64,000 nt of DNA from Stutzerimonas decontaminans (GCF_000661915.1 NZ_CP007509.1:3427501-3491500); one strand, 5' to 3'. Shown: positions 47,067-57,454, numbered from the stretch's first letter. Notes: generated by a model from the letters alone, not told the origin. A program made the numbers and translations.

Positions 47067-48031
47067 CTTTCTACAGGATGCGGGTGCGCGGGTGGCGAAG
47101 GGCTCGCGCCAACAAACGCATCGCTGAATATCTGCCCACGCGGCAAGCCCGCAAGAAACAGCTGCCGGGCGCATGTCGCGACAAATCCCGATCCACCGCA
47201 GAGCAGGGCGATTTCCTTACGCGATGCTGGTTTCAACGCACGCAGGGCGCTTTCGCCCTCTCGCGGATCGACCCATTCAAGTCGCAGGTTCGGATGGCTG
47301 CTCGCCAGTTCGTGTAGCGGGGCTCTCAAGTAGTGATCACCGCCACAGACATGCAGCAGTCGAATAGGCCCGCAATGCCCCTGCCGCAAACTTTCGCGCA
47401 GCACCGCCCACAACGGCGCCAACCCTGTGCCAGCCGCCAGCAGTAGTAACGGCCGCTCGGACCAGTCCGGCTCGTAGTGCAACGCGCCTCCATGCAGCTC
47501 GCCTAGCTGCAACGCATCGCCTGGACGCAGGTTCCGGGCAGCGTCGCAGAAAGCGCCGGGGCGACTGCAATCGAGATGAAATTCCAGCCAGGGATCTTCA
47601 CCCGGCAGGCTCGCCAGCGAATACGGCCGAGCGATACCAGTTGCCGCCCACAGCAGCAGGTGCTGGCCCGGGCAATAGCGCAGCGGCCGCTCCGGTAGCA
47701 GACGCAGGCGCAGCACGCTGGCACTCAGCCATTGCACGCTTTCGACCTGAGCCAACAGTCCGTCACGGCGGGGATCGAAGATTTGCACACCCAGGTCGTC
47801 GTCGATGCGGCATTGGCAGGCCAGTCGCCAACCCGCGGCGCGCTGTTCGGGTGACAGCAGGTCCGGCTGAAGATCATTCGGTTCACCGTCGACACAGCGC
47901 ACCAGGCAGGCGTGGCAGCTACCGGCACGACAGCTGTACGGCACCGGCAGACCTGCGCCGATCAAGGCATCGAGCAGATTCGTCGCGGGCGCGACCGTCC
48001 AGCGTTGGCCGGCGCAATACAGCTCAGGCAT
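47051..48031 (-). CDS. 2Fe-2S ferredoxin-NAD(P)H reductase fusion
   Basis: A 326-residue electron-transfer protein. The plant-type 2Fe-2S domain has C34, C39, C42 and C72; the FAD-binding domain has the RPYSLAS motif; the NAD-binding domain has LLLLAAGTGLAPL. Such proteins act as reductase components of oxygenases or as general NADH:acceptor reductases; the partner is not visible here. ATG at 48031 overlaps the diguanylate cyclase gene by 8 nt. Confidence 0.88.
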   Translation of the reverse strand: MPELYCAGQRWTVAPATNLLDALIGAGLPVPYSCRAGSCHACLVRCVDGEPNDLQPDLLSPEQRAAGWRLACQCRIDDDLGVQIFDPRRDGLLAQVESVQWLSASVLRLRLLPERPLRYCPGQHLLLWAATGIARPYSLASLPGEDPWLEFHLDCSRPGAFCDAARNLRPGDALQLGELHGGALHYEPDWSERPLLLLAAGTGLAPLWAVLRESLRQGHCGPIRLLHVCGGDHYLRAPLHELASSHPNLRLEWVDPREGESALRALKPASRKEIALLCGGSGFVATCARQLFLAGLPRGQIFSDAFVGASPSPPAHPHPVESMRPA

Positions 48032-49154
48032 CGCTGGTGGCCCATGCCGGTTCGCAGCGATTACGCCCAGCACGCTTGGCGCGGTAGAGCGCTTCGTCAG
48101 CACGCTGCAAGGCAGCGTCCAGGTCATCCCCGGCATTCAGCAAGGTGAGGCCGATCGACAGGCTGAGATGCCCGGCGGCGATATCGACATCCTCTGGCTC
48201 GGCATTGGCGAACGCTTCACGCAGGCGCTCGCAACAGGCGCTGAATTGCTCGGCATCGGTGTTGGGTAGCAACAGGACGAATTCCTCGCCACCGTAACGG
48301 GCCAGCACATCGTCATCGCGCAGGCAGGACCTGGCTACGCTGGCGAAGGTCTGCAGCACGCGGTCTCCGGCGGCGTGGCCATGGATATCGTTGACGCGCT
48401 TGAAGTGGTCCAGATCGATCAACGCCAGGCCCGATTGATGGCCTTTGCGCAGCCGGTTCAGCTCACCTTCGGCGATGCGCAGGAAGCGTCGCCGATTGTA
48501 GAGGCCAGTCAGTTCGTCGGTGGATGCCAGGTCCTCAAGCTGGCGCATCATCCCACGCAGGGTGTCCTGGTGGGCCTGCAGCGCATAGCGCCGCTGGCGC
48601 ATACGCTGGCGCAGGCGGTAGACATGTCCGGCGAACAGACACATCCAGATAAGGGTCACCAGCAATACGCTGGCCTGAAGCAGAAACACCGTGGTGTCTA
48701 CCGTGCGCTGCAGGTAGTAATCCATGGCCGCCAAGCCGACGAAACTGAGGAACGCCAGCGCGGCATAACGAACGAATACCTTCGGTGGCAAGAAAACAGC
48801 GAACATCAGCACCAGCAGGTAGAGCACCAGCAATGAGCCGCGCGCGCTACCGAGGTTGAAGAGGAAATAGGTCAGCCACAGCAGCGCCACCAGCACCTGA
48901 GGCTCGGTCAGACTGGGATCTCTGAAGCGCAGATTGATCCCCCGGTGAAACAGCCAGAAGAACAGCAGCTGACTTACCACGATAAGTGCCGAATGGGTGA
49001 TCGCGCTGGCGGTGGAGGCTTCGTAGAAACCACCTGCCACCGCCACCCAGGTCAGCATCAAAGCGAGCCCATAGGTCACCGAGGCCATTGCGAATCGCCG
49101 AGTGACCAGCTGCTGCAACGCCAGCTCCTCGGTCTCGTCACGCATCGCACTCAT
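48024..49154 (-). CDS. sadC: Membrane-bound diguanylate cyclase (GGDEF), SadC-like
   Basis: A 376-residue enzyme making c-di-GMP from two GTP. Six helices occupy about residues 25-185, followed by a short coiled coil and a GGDEF domain. The active site is GGEEF and the inhibitory I-site is RDDD, five residues before it (RxxD-x5-GGEEF), so it should be active and feedback-inhibited. Six-helix topology and position between a ferredoxin reductase and fumarase match P. aeruginosa SadC, hence the provisional symbol. ATG at 49154 is preferred to an upstream GTG at 49187. Confidence 0.85.
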   Translation of the reverse strand: MSAMRDETEELALQQLVTRRFAMASVTYGLALMLTWVAVAGGFYEASTASAITHSALIVVSQLLFFWLFHRGINLRFRDPSLTEPQVLVALLWLTYFLFNLGSARGSLLVLYLLVLMFAVFLPPKVFVRYAALAFLSFVGLAAMDYYLQRTVDTTVFLLQASVLLVTLIWMCLFAGHVYRLRQRMRQRRYALQAHQDTLRGMMRQLEDLASTDELTGLYNRRRFLRIAEGELNRLRKGHQSGLALIDLDHFKRVNDIHGHAAGDRVLQTFASVARSCLRDDDVLARYGGEEFVLLLPNTDAEQFSACCERLREAFANAEPEDVDIAAGHLSLSIGLTLLNAGDDLDAALQRADEALYRAKRAGRNRCEPAWATSDA

Positions 49155-49349
49155 AGGGGTCCATCCCGCCGTGGCAATTTGCCGCACTTTACGCCTACAA
49201 AAAACAAAAACCTAGCCGGCATTCCCGTCGCTCCTGGTCCATCCGTGTACCGCGCAGCTCGACGCGTTATACTGCCGCGCATTTTTTCGCGGCGCGTCGA
49301 CTGCCACTCCCGATGCGCCTCTTACCGCCCCGCCATGAGGACGCGCTGC

Positions 49350-50873
49350 ATGACCGTGATCAAGCAAGACGACCTGATTCAAAGCGTCGCCGACGCTTTG
49401 CAGTTCATTTCGTACTACCACCCCGTGGATTTCATTCAGGCGATGCACGAAGCCTACCTGCGTGAAGAATCCCCGGCCGCGCGCGACTCCATGGCGCAGA
49501 TCCTGATCAACTCGCGCATGTGCGCCACCGGCCACCGCCCGATCTGCCAGGACACCGGCATCGTCACCGTGTTCGTTCGTGTAGGCATGGATGTGCGCTG
49601 GGATGGCGCCACCATGAGCCTGGACGACATGATCAACGAGGGCGTGCGCCGCGCCTACAACCTGCCGGAAAACGTCCTGCGTGCTTCGATCCTGGCCGAC
49701 CCGGCAGGTTCCCGCAAGAACACCAAGGACAATACGCCAGCTGTCATCCATTACTCCATCGTTCCGGGCGACAAAGTGGAAGTGGACGTTGCGGCCAAGG
49801 GTGGCGGTTCCGAGAACAAGTCGAAGATGGCCATGCTCAACCCGTCCGACTCCATCGTCGACTGGGTACTGAAGACCGTGCCGACCATGGGCGCTGGCTG
49901 GTGCCCGCCGGGCATGCTTGGCATCGGCATCGGCGGTACCGCGGAGAAAGCCGCGGTAATGGCGAAAGAAGTGCTGATGGATCCGATCGACATCCACGAG
50001 CTCAAAGCCCGCGGGCCACAGAACCGCATCGAAGAACTGCGTCTGGAGCTATTCGACAAGGTCAACCAGCTCGGCATCGGCGCTCAGGGCCTGGGCGGCC
50101 TGACCACCGTGCTCGACGTAAAGATCATGGACTACCCGACTCATGCCGCCTCGCTGCCGGTGTGCATGATTCCGAACTGCGCCGCCACCCGCCACGCGCA
50201 CTTCGTGCTGGACGGTTCCGGCCCTGCCGAACTCACCCCTCCGCCGCTGGACGCCTACCCGGAAATCGTCTGGGAAGCCGGCCCGAGCGCGCGTCGCGTC
50301 AACCTCGACACCATCACGCCGGAAGAAGTGCAGAGCTGGAAGCCGGGCGAGACCATCCTGCTCAACGGCAAGATGCTCACCGGTCGCGATGCCGCGCACA
50401 AGCGCATGGTCGACATGCTGAACAAAGGCGAAGAGCTGCCGGTGGACCTCAAGGGCCGCTTCATCTACTACGTCGGCCCGGTCGATCCGGTTGGCGATGA
50501 AGTGGTTGGCCCGGCCGGCCCGACCACCGCGACCCGCATGGACAAGTTCACCCGCCAGATCCTGGAAAGCACAGGCCTGCTGGGCATGATCGGCAAGTCC
50601 GAGCGTGGCCCGATCGCCATCGAAGCGATCAAGGACAACAAGGCCGTGTACCTGATGGCCGTCGGCGGCGCCGCCTACCTAGTCGCCCAGGCGATCAAGA
50701 AGTCCAAGGTGCTGGCCTTCGCCGAACTGGGTATGGAAGCGATCTACGAGTTCGAAGTGCAGGACATGCCGGTCACTGTGGCCGTCGATACCAAAGGCGA
50801 GTCGGTGCACATCACCGGCCCGGCGATCTGGCAGAAGAAGATCGCCGACAGCCTGGCGGTCGAAGTGCAGTAA
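49350..50873 (+). CDS. fumA: Class I (iron-sulfur) fumarate hydratase
   Basis: A 507-residue fumarase of the [4Fe-4S] class. Cluster cysteines occur in MCATGHRPICQDTG and CMIPNCAATRH. The N-terminal alpha part and C-terminal beta part (from about residue 300, with TTATRMDKFT) are fused in one chain. GAGGA lies 8 nt before ATG 49350; the far longer frame starting at 48945 runs over the divergent gene and is rejected. Confidence 0.95.
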   Translation: MTVIKQDDLIQSVADALQFISYYHPVDFIQAMHEAYLREESPAARDSMAQILINSRMCATGHRPICQDTGIVTVFVRVGMDVRWDGATMSLDDMINEGVRRAYNLPENVLRASILADPAGSRKNTKDNTPAVIHYSIVPGDKVEVDVAAKGGGSENKSKMAMLNPSDSIVDWVLKTVPTMGAGWCPPGMLGIGIGGTAEKAAVMAKEVLMDPIDIHELKARGPQNRIEELRLELFDKVNQLGIGAQGLGGLTTVLDVKIMDYPTHAASLPVCMIPNCAATRHAHFVLDGSGPAELTPPPLDAYPEIVWEAGPSARRVNLDTITPEEVQSWKPGETILLNGKMLTGRDAAHKRMVDMLNKGEELPVDLKGRFIYYVGPVDPVGDEVVGPAGPTTATRMDKFTRQILESTGLLGMIGKSERGPIAIEAIKDNKAVYLMAVGGAAYLVAQAIKKSKVLAFAELGMEAIYEFEVQDMPVTVAVDTKGESVHITGPAIWQKKIADSLAVEVQ

Positions 50874-50892
50874 TCGCATCAGCGGAAAAACG

Positions 50893-50920
50893 AAAAGACC
50901 GGCCTAGTGCCGGGCTTTTT
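50893..50920. terminator. Intrinsic terminator after fumarase
   Basis: AAGACCGGC (50895-50903) with GCCGGGCTT (50909-50917), one mismatch, loop CTAGT, then a T5 run. It serves fumA and possibly the convergent VF530 gene from the other strand. Confidence 0.85.
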
Positions 50921-50943
50921 GCTTGCCCATCACGCTAGACGAA

Positions 50944-51165
50944 TCAGCCGCGGCGACGCAGCTGCACAAACAGCGCTTCCACTTTCTGCCGCGCCCAAGG
51001 CGTACGACGCAGGAAGGTCAGACTCGACTTGATGCTCGGCTCGCTCTTGAAGCAGCGAACATCCACACGCTGGGCCAAGCCATCCCAGCCATAGTGGGCT
51101 TGCAGCTCGGTGAGCATGGTTTCGAGGGTGACACCGTGCAGCGGATCGTTGGGGGTAGCAGACAC
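50944..51165 (-). CDS. VF530 (DUF2132) family DNA-binding protein
   Basis: A 73-residue helical protein of the VF530 family: [20 protein letters not shown] ... [20 protein letters not shown] ... [12 protein letters not shown]. The family is annotated as DNA-binding from structure; its role is not known. GTG start at 51165 gives the family length; a TTG nine codons further upstream is possible. Confidence 0.85.
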   Translation of the reverse strand: MSATPNDPLHGVTLETMLTELQAHYGWDGLAQRVDVRCFKSEPSIKSSLTFLRRTPWARQKVEALFVQLRRRG

Positions 51166-51252
51166 AGACAGCGCTCTTGCTGGGGCGGCCAAAGCCGCCG
51201 ATGTTGATTGGCGTGGCCGCCCCGCGGCTTGCGGAGCGGCACGAAGCGCATC

Positions 51253-51834
51253 CTACAGTTTTATCTCGGTGCCAAGCAGCTTGAGAAAGCCTGCCAGCCA
51301 GGCCGGATGCGCTGGCCACGCCGGCGCGCTGACCAGATTGCCTTCGGTATGCGCCTGGTCAACCGGGATATCCACGTAATCGCCCCCGGCCAGTTTCACT
51401 TCCGGCGCACAAGCGGGATAGGCACTGCAGGCGCGCCCCTTCAGCACCCCGGCAGCAGCGAGCAGCTGCGCGCCGTGGCAAACAGCGGCGATCGGCTTCC
51501 TGGCTTCATCGAATGCACGCACCAGTGCCAGCACCTGCTCATTCAGGCGCAGGTATTCAGGCGCTCGGCCACCGGGGATCACCAAGGCGTCATAGTCCTC
51601 GGCGCGCACGGCGGCGAAGTCAAAGTTCAGCGCAAAGTTATGACCCGGTTTTTCGCTGTAGGTCTGATCGCCTTCGAAATCGTGAATCGCCGTACGCACG
51701 CTGTCGCCGGCCTTCTTGTCCGGGCATACCGCGTGTACACGATGACCAACCATCTGCAGCGCCTGGAACGGCACCATGGTTTCGTAGTCCTCGGCGTAGT
51801 CGCCCACCAGCATCAGAATGTTCTTTGCCGCCAT
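51253..51834 (-). CDS. DJ-1/PfpI family protein
   Basis: A 193-residue protein with the DJ-1/PfpI fold. The nucleophile elbow [10 protein letters not shown] contains C119-H120, and [12 protein letters not shown] supplies the conserved acidic residue. Members are chaperones, glyoxalases or amidases/proteases; which one applies cannot be read from the sequence. Confidence 0.88.
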   Translation of the reverse strand: MAAKNILMLVGDYAEDYETMVPFQALQMVGHRVHAVCPDKKAGDSVRTAIHDFEGDQTYSEKPGHNFALNFDFAAVRAEDYDALVIPGGRAPEYLRLNEQVLALVRAFDEARKPIAAVCHGAQLLAAAGVLKGRACSAYPACAPEVKLAGGDYVDIPVDQAHTEGNLVSAPAWPAHPAWLAGFLKLLGTEIKL

Positions 51835-51886
51835 TGGCTCGTCCTCCTTACGCGGTTTTGGAGCTTCGCTCCGATACGCGACAGCT

Positions 51887-53047
51887 TCAGCCGCCGCGAT
51901 TGAAGATGTTCACCAGCAAACGATCCATCAACCCCCACATCCGCTGATACAGCCGCAGGTGCAGAGGCCGGGCGTACCAGCTGGCCAGGTCGATTTCGAT
52001 GCTGTCCTGAAAGTCGCGCTCGAAACACGCCTGCACCTGCCCGCTCAGCGAAGCGTCGATCGCCTCGAGGTTCGCTTCCAGATTCCAGCGCAGGTTCCAG
52101 TGATCGAAATTGCACGAACCGACGCTGACCCAGTCATCGACCAGTACCATTTTCAGGTGCGAGAAGTGTGGCTGATATTCGTGGATTCGCACGCCGGCCC
52201 GCAGCAGGCGCGGATAGAAGCGCTGCCCGGCGTAACGCACCGGCGGATGATCGGTATTACGGCTGGTCAGCAGCAGACGCACATCAACGCCGCGGCGTGC
52301 CGCGCGGATCAGCGCCCGCCTCACCTTGCCGGTGGGCAAAAAATACGGCGTTGCCAGCCAGATGCGTGTCTGCGCGCGACGCAGGTTACGCAACAGGCTG
52401 AGCAGGACGTCGCGGTGCTGGCGCGCTGCGGAATAGGCGACGCGCCCGAGCCCGGAGCCATCAGGCAGCAGCGGTATGCGCGGCGCCCTGTTCGGCAGGG
52501 GCAGCTGCCAGATCCGCCGCTTCAGGCAATGCACCCACTGGCTGTCGAACAGCTCCTGCCAGTCCTGCAGCAACGGCCCGGTCATCTCGACCATCACTTC
52601 GTGCCAATGCATGGCGGGCTCACGCGGATTCCAGAACTCGTCGGTAACGCCGGTGCCGCCGACATAGCCGATACAGCCGTCTACCAGCAGCAATTTGCGG
52701 TGGTCACGATGCAGATTGCGCAGTTTCAAACGCAGCGAAAGTGGGTTGTACAGACGCAGCTCGATGCCCGCCTGGGTCAGCCGATCCCGGTTGGCCTGGC
52801 CCAGCTTCAGGCAACCGAAGCCGTCGAACAAGCACCGCACCCGCACGCCGCGTGACACCGCGCGCAGCAGAGGCTCCAGCAGACCGTCGAAACAGTTCCC
52901 ATCCTCCACCAGATACAGCTCGAGATCTACGCGGCGTTCGGCCCGGTCGATTGCCTCGAACATGGCCGGAAAGAACTGCGGGCCATCGACCAACAGACGA
53001 AAGCGGTTATCGCTGCGCCACGGGAAAACCGACCCGGCCAGCATCAC
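51887..53047 (-). CDS. Phospholipase D family protein, cardiolipin synthase-like
   Basis: A 386-residue protein with two HKD motifs: H116-x-K118...D123 (HRKLLLVDG) and H297-x-K299...D304 (HLKMVLVDD). No N-terminal membrane anchors, as in ClsB/ClsC-type enzymes that make cardiolipin or exchange phospholipid headgroups. Starts [10 protein letters not shown]. Confidence 0.88.
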   Translation of the reverse strand: MMLAGSVFPWRSDNRFRLLVDGPQFFPAMFEAIDRAERRVDLELYLVEDGNCFDGLLEPLLRAVSRGVRVRCLFDGFGCLKLGQANRDRLTQAGIELRLYNPLSLRLKLRNLHRDHRKLLLVDGCIGYVGGTGVTDEFWNPREPAMHWHEVMVEMTGPLLQDWQELFDSQWVHCLKRRIWQLPLPNRAPRIPLLPDGSGLGRVAYSAARQHRDVLLSLLRNLRRAQTRIWLATPYFLPTGKVRRALIRAARRGVDVRLLLTSRNTDHPPVRYAGQRFYPRLLRAGVRIHEYQPHFSHLKMVLVDDWVSVGSCNFDHWNLRWNLEANLEAIDASLSGQVQACFERDFQDSIEIDLASWYARPLHLRLYQRMWGLMDRLLVNIFNRGG

Positions 53048-53344
53048 GGGGCTTCACTCAGGGCGAAGCCAGTCGCAGGCCGAAGCGTTGAATCAGATAA
53101 ACAGCGAAAAGACATGAAATCCCTTTTTCCGGTCGGCATTGCGAGGCGCAATTGCGAACTGGCCCGCCCCACCGGGCGGCGAACCACGCGGTAGCTTACC
53201 CAGGCGCGTCAGCAAGGCAAGGCAGCCGCAGCAGCATATGTCTCAGCACCAGCTGGCGAGCCACCGGCCGCGTAAACATCGCCCCTATAAGGCCAGAGCC
53301 GGCTCTGTAGAGTTCCCAAGCCGATGTGACAGGCACACCGTCGC

Positions 53345-54247
53345 TCACACCGCCTCGCCAAGCCCAAGCGCTACAACAGCCTGTTGCAGGCGCCGCGCCT
53401 GAGCCTCACGTGCAAGGCCCAGCACGGCTCGATCACGTTGCCATAACGCGCTGCGGGAGCTGCCGGAGACTGACAATGCCCTTTCCACATCGGGTTGCAG
53501 GACGGCAAATTGCTCAAGTAATGCCGCCAGCACAAGATGAGTCGCGGGCTCATGCGCAGGCTGCCGGGCCACCTCGGCCGCCCCGGTGAGAATGCCCAGC
53601 AGGCGCAGCATCAGGCTACGCGCCCAACTTTCCTCCAGGGCTACGCCATAGAGCCAAGCGGTCAGCGCCGCCAGCACGTGGATATCCTCATGGGTGCGGA
53701 ACGGTTTGACGTAATCACTCCAGCCGTCGCCGATTAGACGTTTGCCCGAGGCTCGCTCGAGACGCAAACGCCCATGGGCGATATCCGGCACGATCGGCAG
53801 CTGCGCCCCAGGGGCCAGCGCTACGCCAGCGGCGGTCGGCTCAACGACGTACAGCCCCAGCCGCGGCGGCTCATCGGCGCCCTCCTCCCTGGCCGATACC
53901 AGCAACCACTGCACCGCTTCACCAGCGGTGACGAAGTCCTTGCTGCCGCTCAGGTGGCCGTCATCGCAGCGCATCGTCATATCAGCGGGACGCAATCTGC
54001 GCCGCTCGGTTGCACAGAATGCCCCGAGCCCCGCCGGGGCGGCCGGCCAGAGTGCGCGCAACGCGGCCTGGTAGCCGGCGAGGAAAGCCAGACCTGGCGT
54101 GGCCGCCATTCGGCCGCCATATGCAGCCAGGGAAAAGGGATCGGTAGTGTCGGCGCCCTCGCATACGCCTGCGTACCAGGCAGCCAGGCCCGCATCTGCT
54201 GCCACCGGCCGCAACGGGCCGGCCAGTCGTTTCCACGGCATGTTCAT
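53345..54247 (-). CDS. Acyl-CoA dehydrogenase-like protein
   Basis: A 300-residue, short acyl-CoA dehydrogenase-like protein. It has PFSLAAYGGRMAATPGLAFLAGYQ, a central beta domain (DDGHLSGSKDFVTAGEAVQW) and a helical C-terminus rich in Ala, Arg and Leu. It lacks an obvious catalytic-Glu context and is shorter than typical 380-residue enzymes, so it may act on a specialised or carrier-bound substrate, or be non-catalytic. It is divergent from olsB. Two ATGs (54247, 54241) have GGAG upstream. Confidence 0.72.
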   Translation of the reverse strand: MNMPWKRLAGPLRPVAADAGLAAWYAGVCEGADTTDPFSLAAYGGRMAATPGLAFLAGYQAALRALWPAAPAGLGAFCATERRRLRPADMTMRCDDGHLSGSKDFVTAGEAVQWLLVSAREEGADEPPRLGLYVVEPTAAGVALAPGAQLPIVPDIAHGRLRLERASGKRLIGDGWSDYVKPFRTHEDIHVLAALTAWLYGVALEESWARSLMLRLLGILTGAAEVARQPAHEPATHLVLAALLEQFAVLQPDVERALSVSGSSRSALWQRDRAVLGLAREAQARRLQQAVVALGLGEAV

Positions 54248-54430
54248 CTCCAGAGCTCCACGAGCACAGGCGGCCGGCCCACCGTCATCCAACCATCATC
54301 CGATCGTAACAACGGCGACATGCTCCGCTCCTAGCCTGATCCAGCCAAACACTCGAGCCCAACGATAACAACCAGACGCTCGCGTTGCATCGCCAACCCG
54401 CCACCGCCCCGGCGGACAAGGAGACAGAGC

Positions 54431-55177
54431 ATGAATGCCATCGTCGATCCACGCAGCACGCGTCAACTTCGAGCCGAGCGCCTGGAGGGCGAATCGGCTG
54501 TGCGCGAAGCTCAGGCTTTACGCTATCGGGTATTCAGCACTGAATTCGACGCCCAGTTGCAAGGCGCAGAGCTCGGTCTGGACATGGATGACTTCGACAT
54601 TCATTGCCGGCACATCGGTGTGCGCGACCTGGCAAGTGGCGAGCTGGTCGCCACCACGCGCTTGCTGGACCACCTGACCGCACGACAGCTGGGCCGCTTC
54701 TACAGCGAAGGGGAATTCGCTCTGCACGGGTTGGCTGACATCAACGAGCCCGTGCTCGAGATAGGCCGTACCTGCGTCGCACCGGCCTATCGCAATGGCG
54801 CGACGATCGCCGTGCTGTGGAGCGAACTGGCCGAAGTGCTCAATCAGGGCAGTTATCGTTACCTGATGGGTTGCGCCAGTATCCCCATGCGCGACGGCGG
54901 CATTCAGGCCCGGGCGATCATGCAGCGCCTGCGCGACAGCCATCTGTGCACCGAGCTGCTGCATGCGGAGCCGCGAACGCCGCTTCCCGAACTGGACCTT
55001 GCCGACAACGTCACTGCTCAGCTACCGCCATTGCTCAAGGCCTATATGCGCCTCGGCGCGAAGATCTGTGGCGAACCCTGCTGGGACCCGGAGTTTCAGG
55101 TGGCTGACGTCTTCATCCTGCTCAAGCGCGAGGAGTTGTGCCCGCGTTACGCCCGCCACTTCAAGGCAGCGGTATAG
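54431..55177 (+). CDS. olsB: L-ornithine N-alpha-acyltransferase OlsB
   Basis: A 248-residue GNAT-like acyltransferase that transfers 3-hydroxyacyl groups from ACP to ornithine, forming lyso-ornithine lipid. Recognisable are [48 protein letters not shown] and [16 protein letters not shown] lies upstream of the ATG. It is followed directly by olsA. Confidence 0.92.
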   Translation: MNAIVDPRSTRQLRAERLEGESAVREAQALRYRVFSTEFDAQLQGAELGLDMDDFDIHCRHIGVRDLASGELVATTRLLDHLTARQLGRFYSEGEFALHGLADINEPVLEIGRTCVAPAYRNGATIAVLWSELAEVLNQGSYRYLMGCASIPMRDGGIQARAIMQRLRDSHLCTELLHAEPRTPLPELDLADNVTAQLPPLLKAYMRLGAKICGEPCWDPEFQVADVFILLKREELCPRYARHFKAAV

Positions 55178-55951
55178 ATGTCGCGGTTGCGCCTGTACGG
55201 GCGACTGCTGCGGGTCGCCGCGGTGATCCTGCTCGGGTTGCTGTTGGCGGCCGCGCTGGGTGTCGGCGAACGCATCGCGCTACGTGCCTCCCTGCAACGC
55301 CGACAACAGCTGACCCGCTGGTTCATGGTTCGCCTGGCCGCTGCGCTGCCCTATCGGGTACGCGTCATTGGCGAGCTGCCGGCGCAGCCAATGCTCTGGG
55401 TCGCCAACCATGTGTCCTGGTGCGACATCCCCCTGTTGGGAATGCTGCGGCCACTGTCGTTCCTGGCCAAGGCCGAGGTCGCCGGCTGGCCGGTGCTTGG
55501 CTGGCTGGCCCGCCAGGCGGGCACACTGTTCATCCGCCGCGGGGCCGGCGACGCCGGGCAGATCAATCAGCAGCTGACCAACCACCTCCACCAGGGCCGC
55601 CATCTGCTGATCTTCCCGGAAGGCACCTCGACCGACGGCAGCAGCGTGCGCACCTTCCACCCCCGGCTGTTCGCCTGCGCAATCGAGGCCGGCTGCGCCG
55701 TTCAACCGGTTGCCATCCGCTATCTGCGCGACGGCAAGCCAGATACGGTGGCGCCCTTCATCGACGACGACGAACTATCGGCGCATCTGCGCAGGCTGCT
55801 GGCCAATGACATGGCGGAAGTGGAAATCCATCTGCTGGCCCCGATTCCTGTGGCCTCACTTAGCCGTAAAGCACTCGCCGACCAAGCGCAGCGGGCGATC
55901 GAGCAGGCACTGTTTGGGCAGGTCCAGGAGGCCGCTCGAGAGGCCGCATAG
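55178..55951 (+). CDS. olsA: Lyso-ornithine lipid O-acyltransferase OlsA
   Basis: A 257-residue PlsC-type acyltransferase that completes ornithine lipid synthesis; these phosphorus-free lipids replace phospholipids under phosphate limitation. An N-terminal helix (about 10-28) precedes the HX4D motif (H78...D83 in NHVSWCDIP) and the FPEGTSTDG motif. It begins with the codon immediately after the olsB stop. Confidence 0.92.
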   Translation: MSRLRLYGRLLRVAAVILLGLLLAAALGVGERIALRASLQRRQQLTRWFMVRLAAALPYRVRVIGELPAQPMLWVANHVSWCDIPLLGMLRPLSFLAKAEVAGWPVLGWLARQAGTLFIRRGAGDAGQINQQLTNHLHQGRHLLIFPEGTSTDGSSVRTFHPRLFACAIEAGCAVQPVAIRYLRDGKPDTVAPFIDDDELSAHLRRLLANDMAEVEIHLLAPIPVASLSRKALADQAQRAIEQALFGQVQEAAREAA

Positions 55952-55985
55952 CGACCACCTGTCGAGGCTGCGCTAAGCTTCGCCC

Positions 55986-56558
55986 ATGAACTATCTCGCA
56001 CACCTTCATCTTGGCGGGCCCGGCCCGGCTGACATGCTCGGCAGCCTTTACGGGGACTTCGTCAAAGGCCCGCTGCAGGGCCGCTGGCCGGCGCAGATCG
56101 AGGCCGGCATCCGCCTGCACCGGAGGATCGACGCCTTCACCGACAGCCATCCGCTGGTGCTGCAGGCCAAAGCACGCTTCCCCAGCGAACGACGCCGCTA
56201 CGCCGGCATCCTGCTGGACCTGTTCTTCGATCATTGTCTGGCGGCAAACTGGCCGGACTACTCCAGCGAACCCCTGGATCAGTTCACCCAACGCGCCTAT
56301 CGAGCGCTGAACGAAGAGCCCGCGCTGCCCGGCAAACTCGCCGTTATCGCCCCGCACATGGCAGCGCACGACTGGCTGGGCAGCTACCGCGAATTCGAGG
56401 TACTGGGCAGAGTGCTGGCAAACATGAGCCGGCGCCTCAGCCGGCCGGATGGCCTGGCCGGCGGACTGGAAGAACTGGAACAGCTGTACGACCCACTGCT
56501 CGAGGACTTCCGCCACTTCTATCCGCAATTACTGCAGTTCGCCAGGGCGGCGATGTAG
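55986..56558 (+). CDS. acpH: Acyl carrier protein phosphodiesterase
   Basis: A 190-residue HD-like hydrolase that removes the phosphopantetheine arm from holo-ACP. Family signatures: MNYLAHLHLGGPGPADMLGS, GDFVKGPL, LHRRIDAFTDSHP and LFFDHCLAANW. 34 nt after olsA on the same strand, so it may be co-transcribed. Confidence 0.9.
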   Translation: MNYLAHLHLGGPGPADMLGSLYGDFVKGPLQGRWPAQIEAGIRLHRRIDAFTDSHPLVLQAKARFPSERRRYAGILLDLFFDHCLAANWPDYSSEPLDQFTQRAYRALNEEPALPGKLAVIAPHMAAHDWLGSYREFEVLGRVLANMSRRLSRPDGLAGGLEELEQLYDPLLEDFRHFYPQLLQFARAAM

Positions 56559-56570
56559 CGCGGGCATCAC

Positions 56571-57347
56571 TTACTGGGCGTAACCTGGACTCTGTGCGTC
56601 CAGCTTGCGCAGCAGACCCGGCCAAGCCAACGCGCCGCCCATGCCCGAGCGGGTACGGGTCACACCCGCCGCCATGGCCTTGGCACCAGCCAGGATCTGC
56701 TCCGGAATGGCGATCAGCTCACTGCCACCGGCCTGCGCCATGACCTGGATTTCGCAGGCGCGCTGGAAGATGAACATCATCAGGAAGGTATCGGCGATGC
56801 TGCTACCGCAGGTCAGCAGACCGTGGTTGTGCAGCAGCATGAAAGCGGTTTCGCCAAGATCGGCCTGCAGGCGCGCTTTCTCGTCGTGATTCAGCGCCAC
56901 ACCTTCATAGCCATGGGTCGAGAGACTGGCCAGCACGAACAACGACTGCTGGCTGATCGGCAGCACGCCCTGACGCTGCGCAGAGACCGCCACCCCTGCG
57001 GCGGTGTGGGTGTGCATGACGCAGGCGACGTCATGGCGAACCTCATGCACCGCGCTGTGAATGGTGTAACCGGCGGGATTGATGTCGTACGGGCTGTCCA
57101 TCACCTTGTTGCCGGCAAGATCGACCTTGACCAGGCTGGAGGCGGTGATTTCGTGAAACATCAACCCGTAGGGATTGATCAGAAAGTGATCGGCTTCGGG
57201 AATCTTGGCCGAGATGTGCGTGAAGATCAGGTCATCCCAGCCATGCAGCGCGACCAGCCGGTAGCAGGCGGCCAAATCGACCCGCGCCTGCCATTCGGCG
57301 GGGCTGACTTGGGTTTCCAGGGAAGGCATAGCGTGCAGCGCAGTCAT
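56571..57347 (-). CDS. Class II aldolase/adducin family protein
   Basis: A 258-residue zinc-dependent class II aldolase/epimerase-like protein. Metal ligands are visible in CVMHTHTAAG (H-x-H) and LHNHGLL, with IFTHISAKIPEADHFLINP near the N-terminus. Members act on sugar phosphates or related aldols; the substrate is unknown. ATG at 57347 (MTALHAMP) has AGAGG 8 nt upstream; a GTG three codons earlier would overlap that site. Convergent with acpH. Confidence 0.85.
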   Translation of the reverse strand: MTALHAMPSLETQVSPAEWQARVDLAACYRLVALHGWDDLIFTHISAKIPEADHFLINPYGLMFHEITASSLVKVDLAGNKVMDSPYDINPAGYTIHSAVHEVRHDVACVMHTHTAAGVAVSAQRQGVLPISQQSLFVLASLSTHGYEGVALNHDEKARLQADLGETAFMLLHNHGLLTCGSSIADTFLMMFIFQRACEIQVMAQAGGSELIAIPEQILAGAKAMAAGVTRTRSGMGGALAWPGLLRKLDAQSPGYAQ

Positions 57348-57454
57348 CGGGGGCACCTCTTGTTATTGTCGTGACGATGGCCTGGATTCTAGCCAGCCCT
57401 GTGCTGCCCCGGCAGTTGCCCTTGCAGCCAGGCCGCTGACCTGGCGAGCCACAC

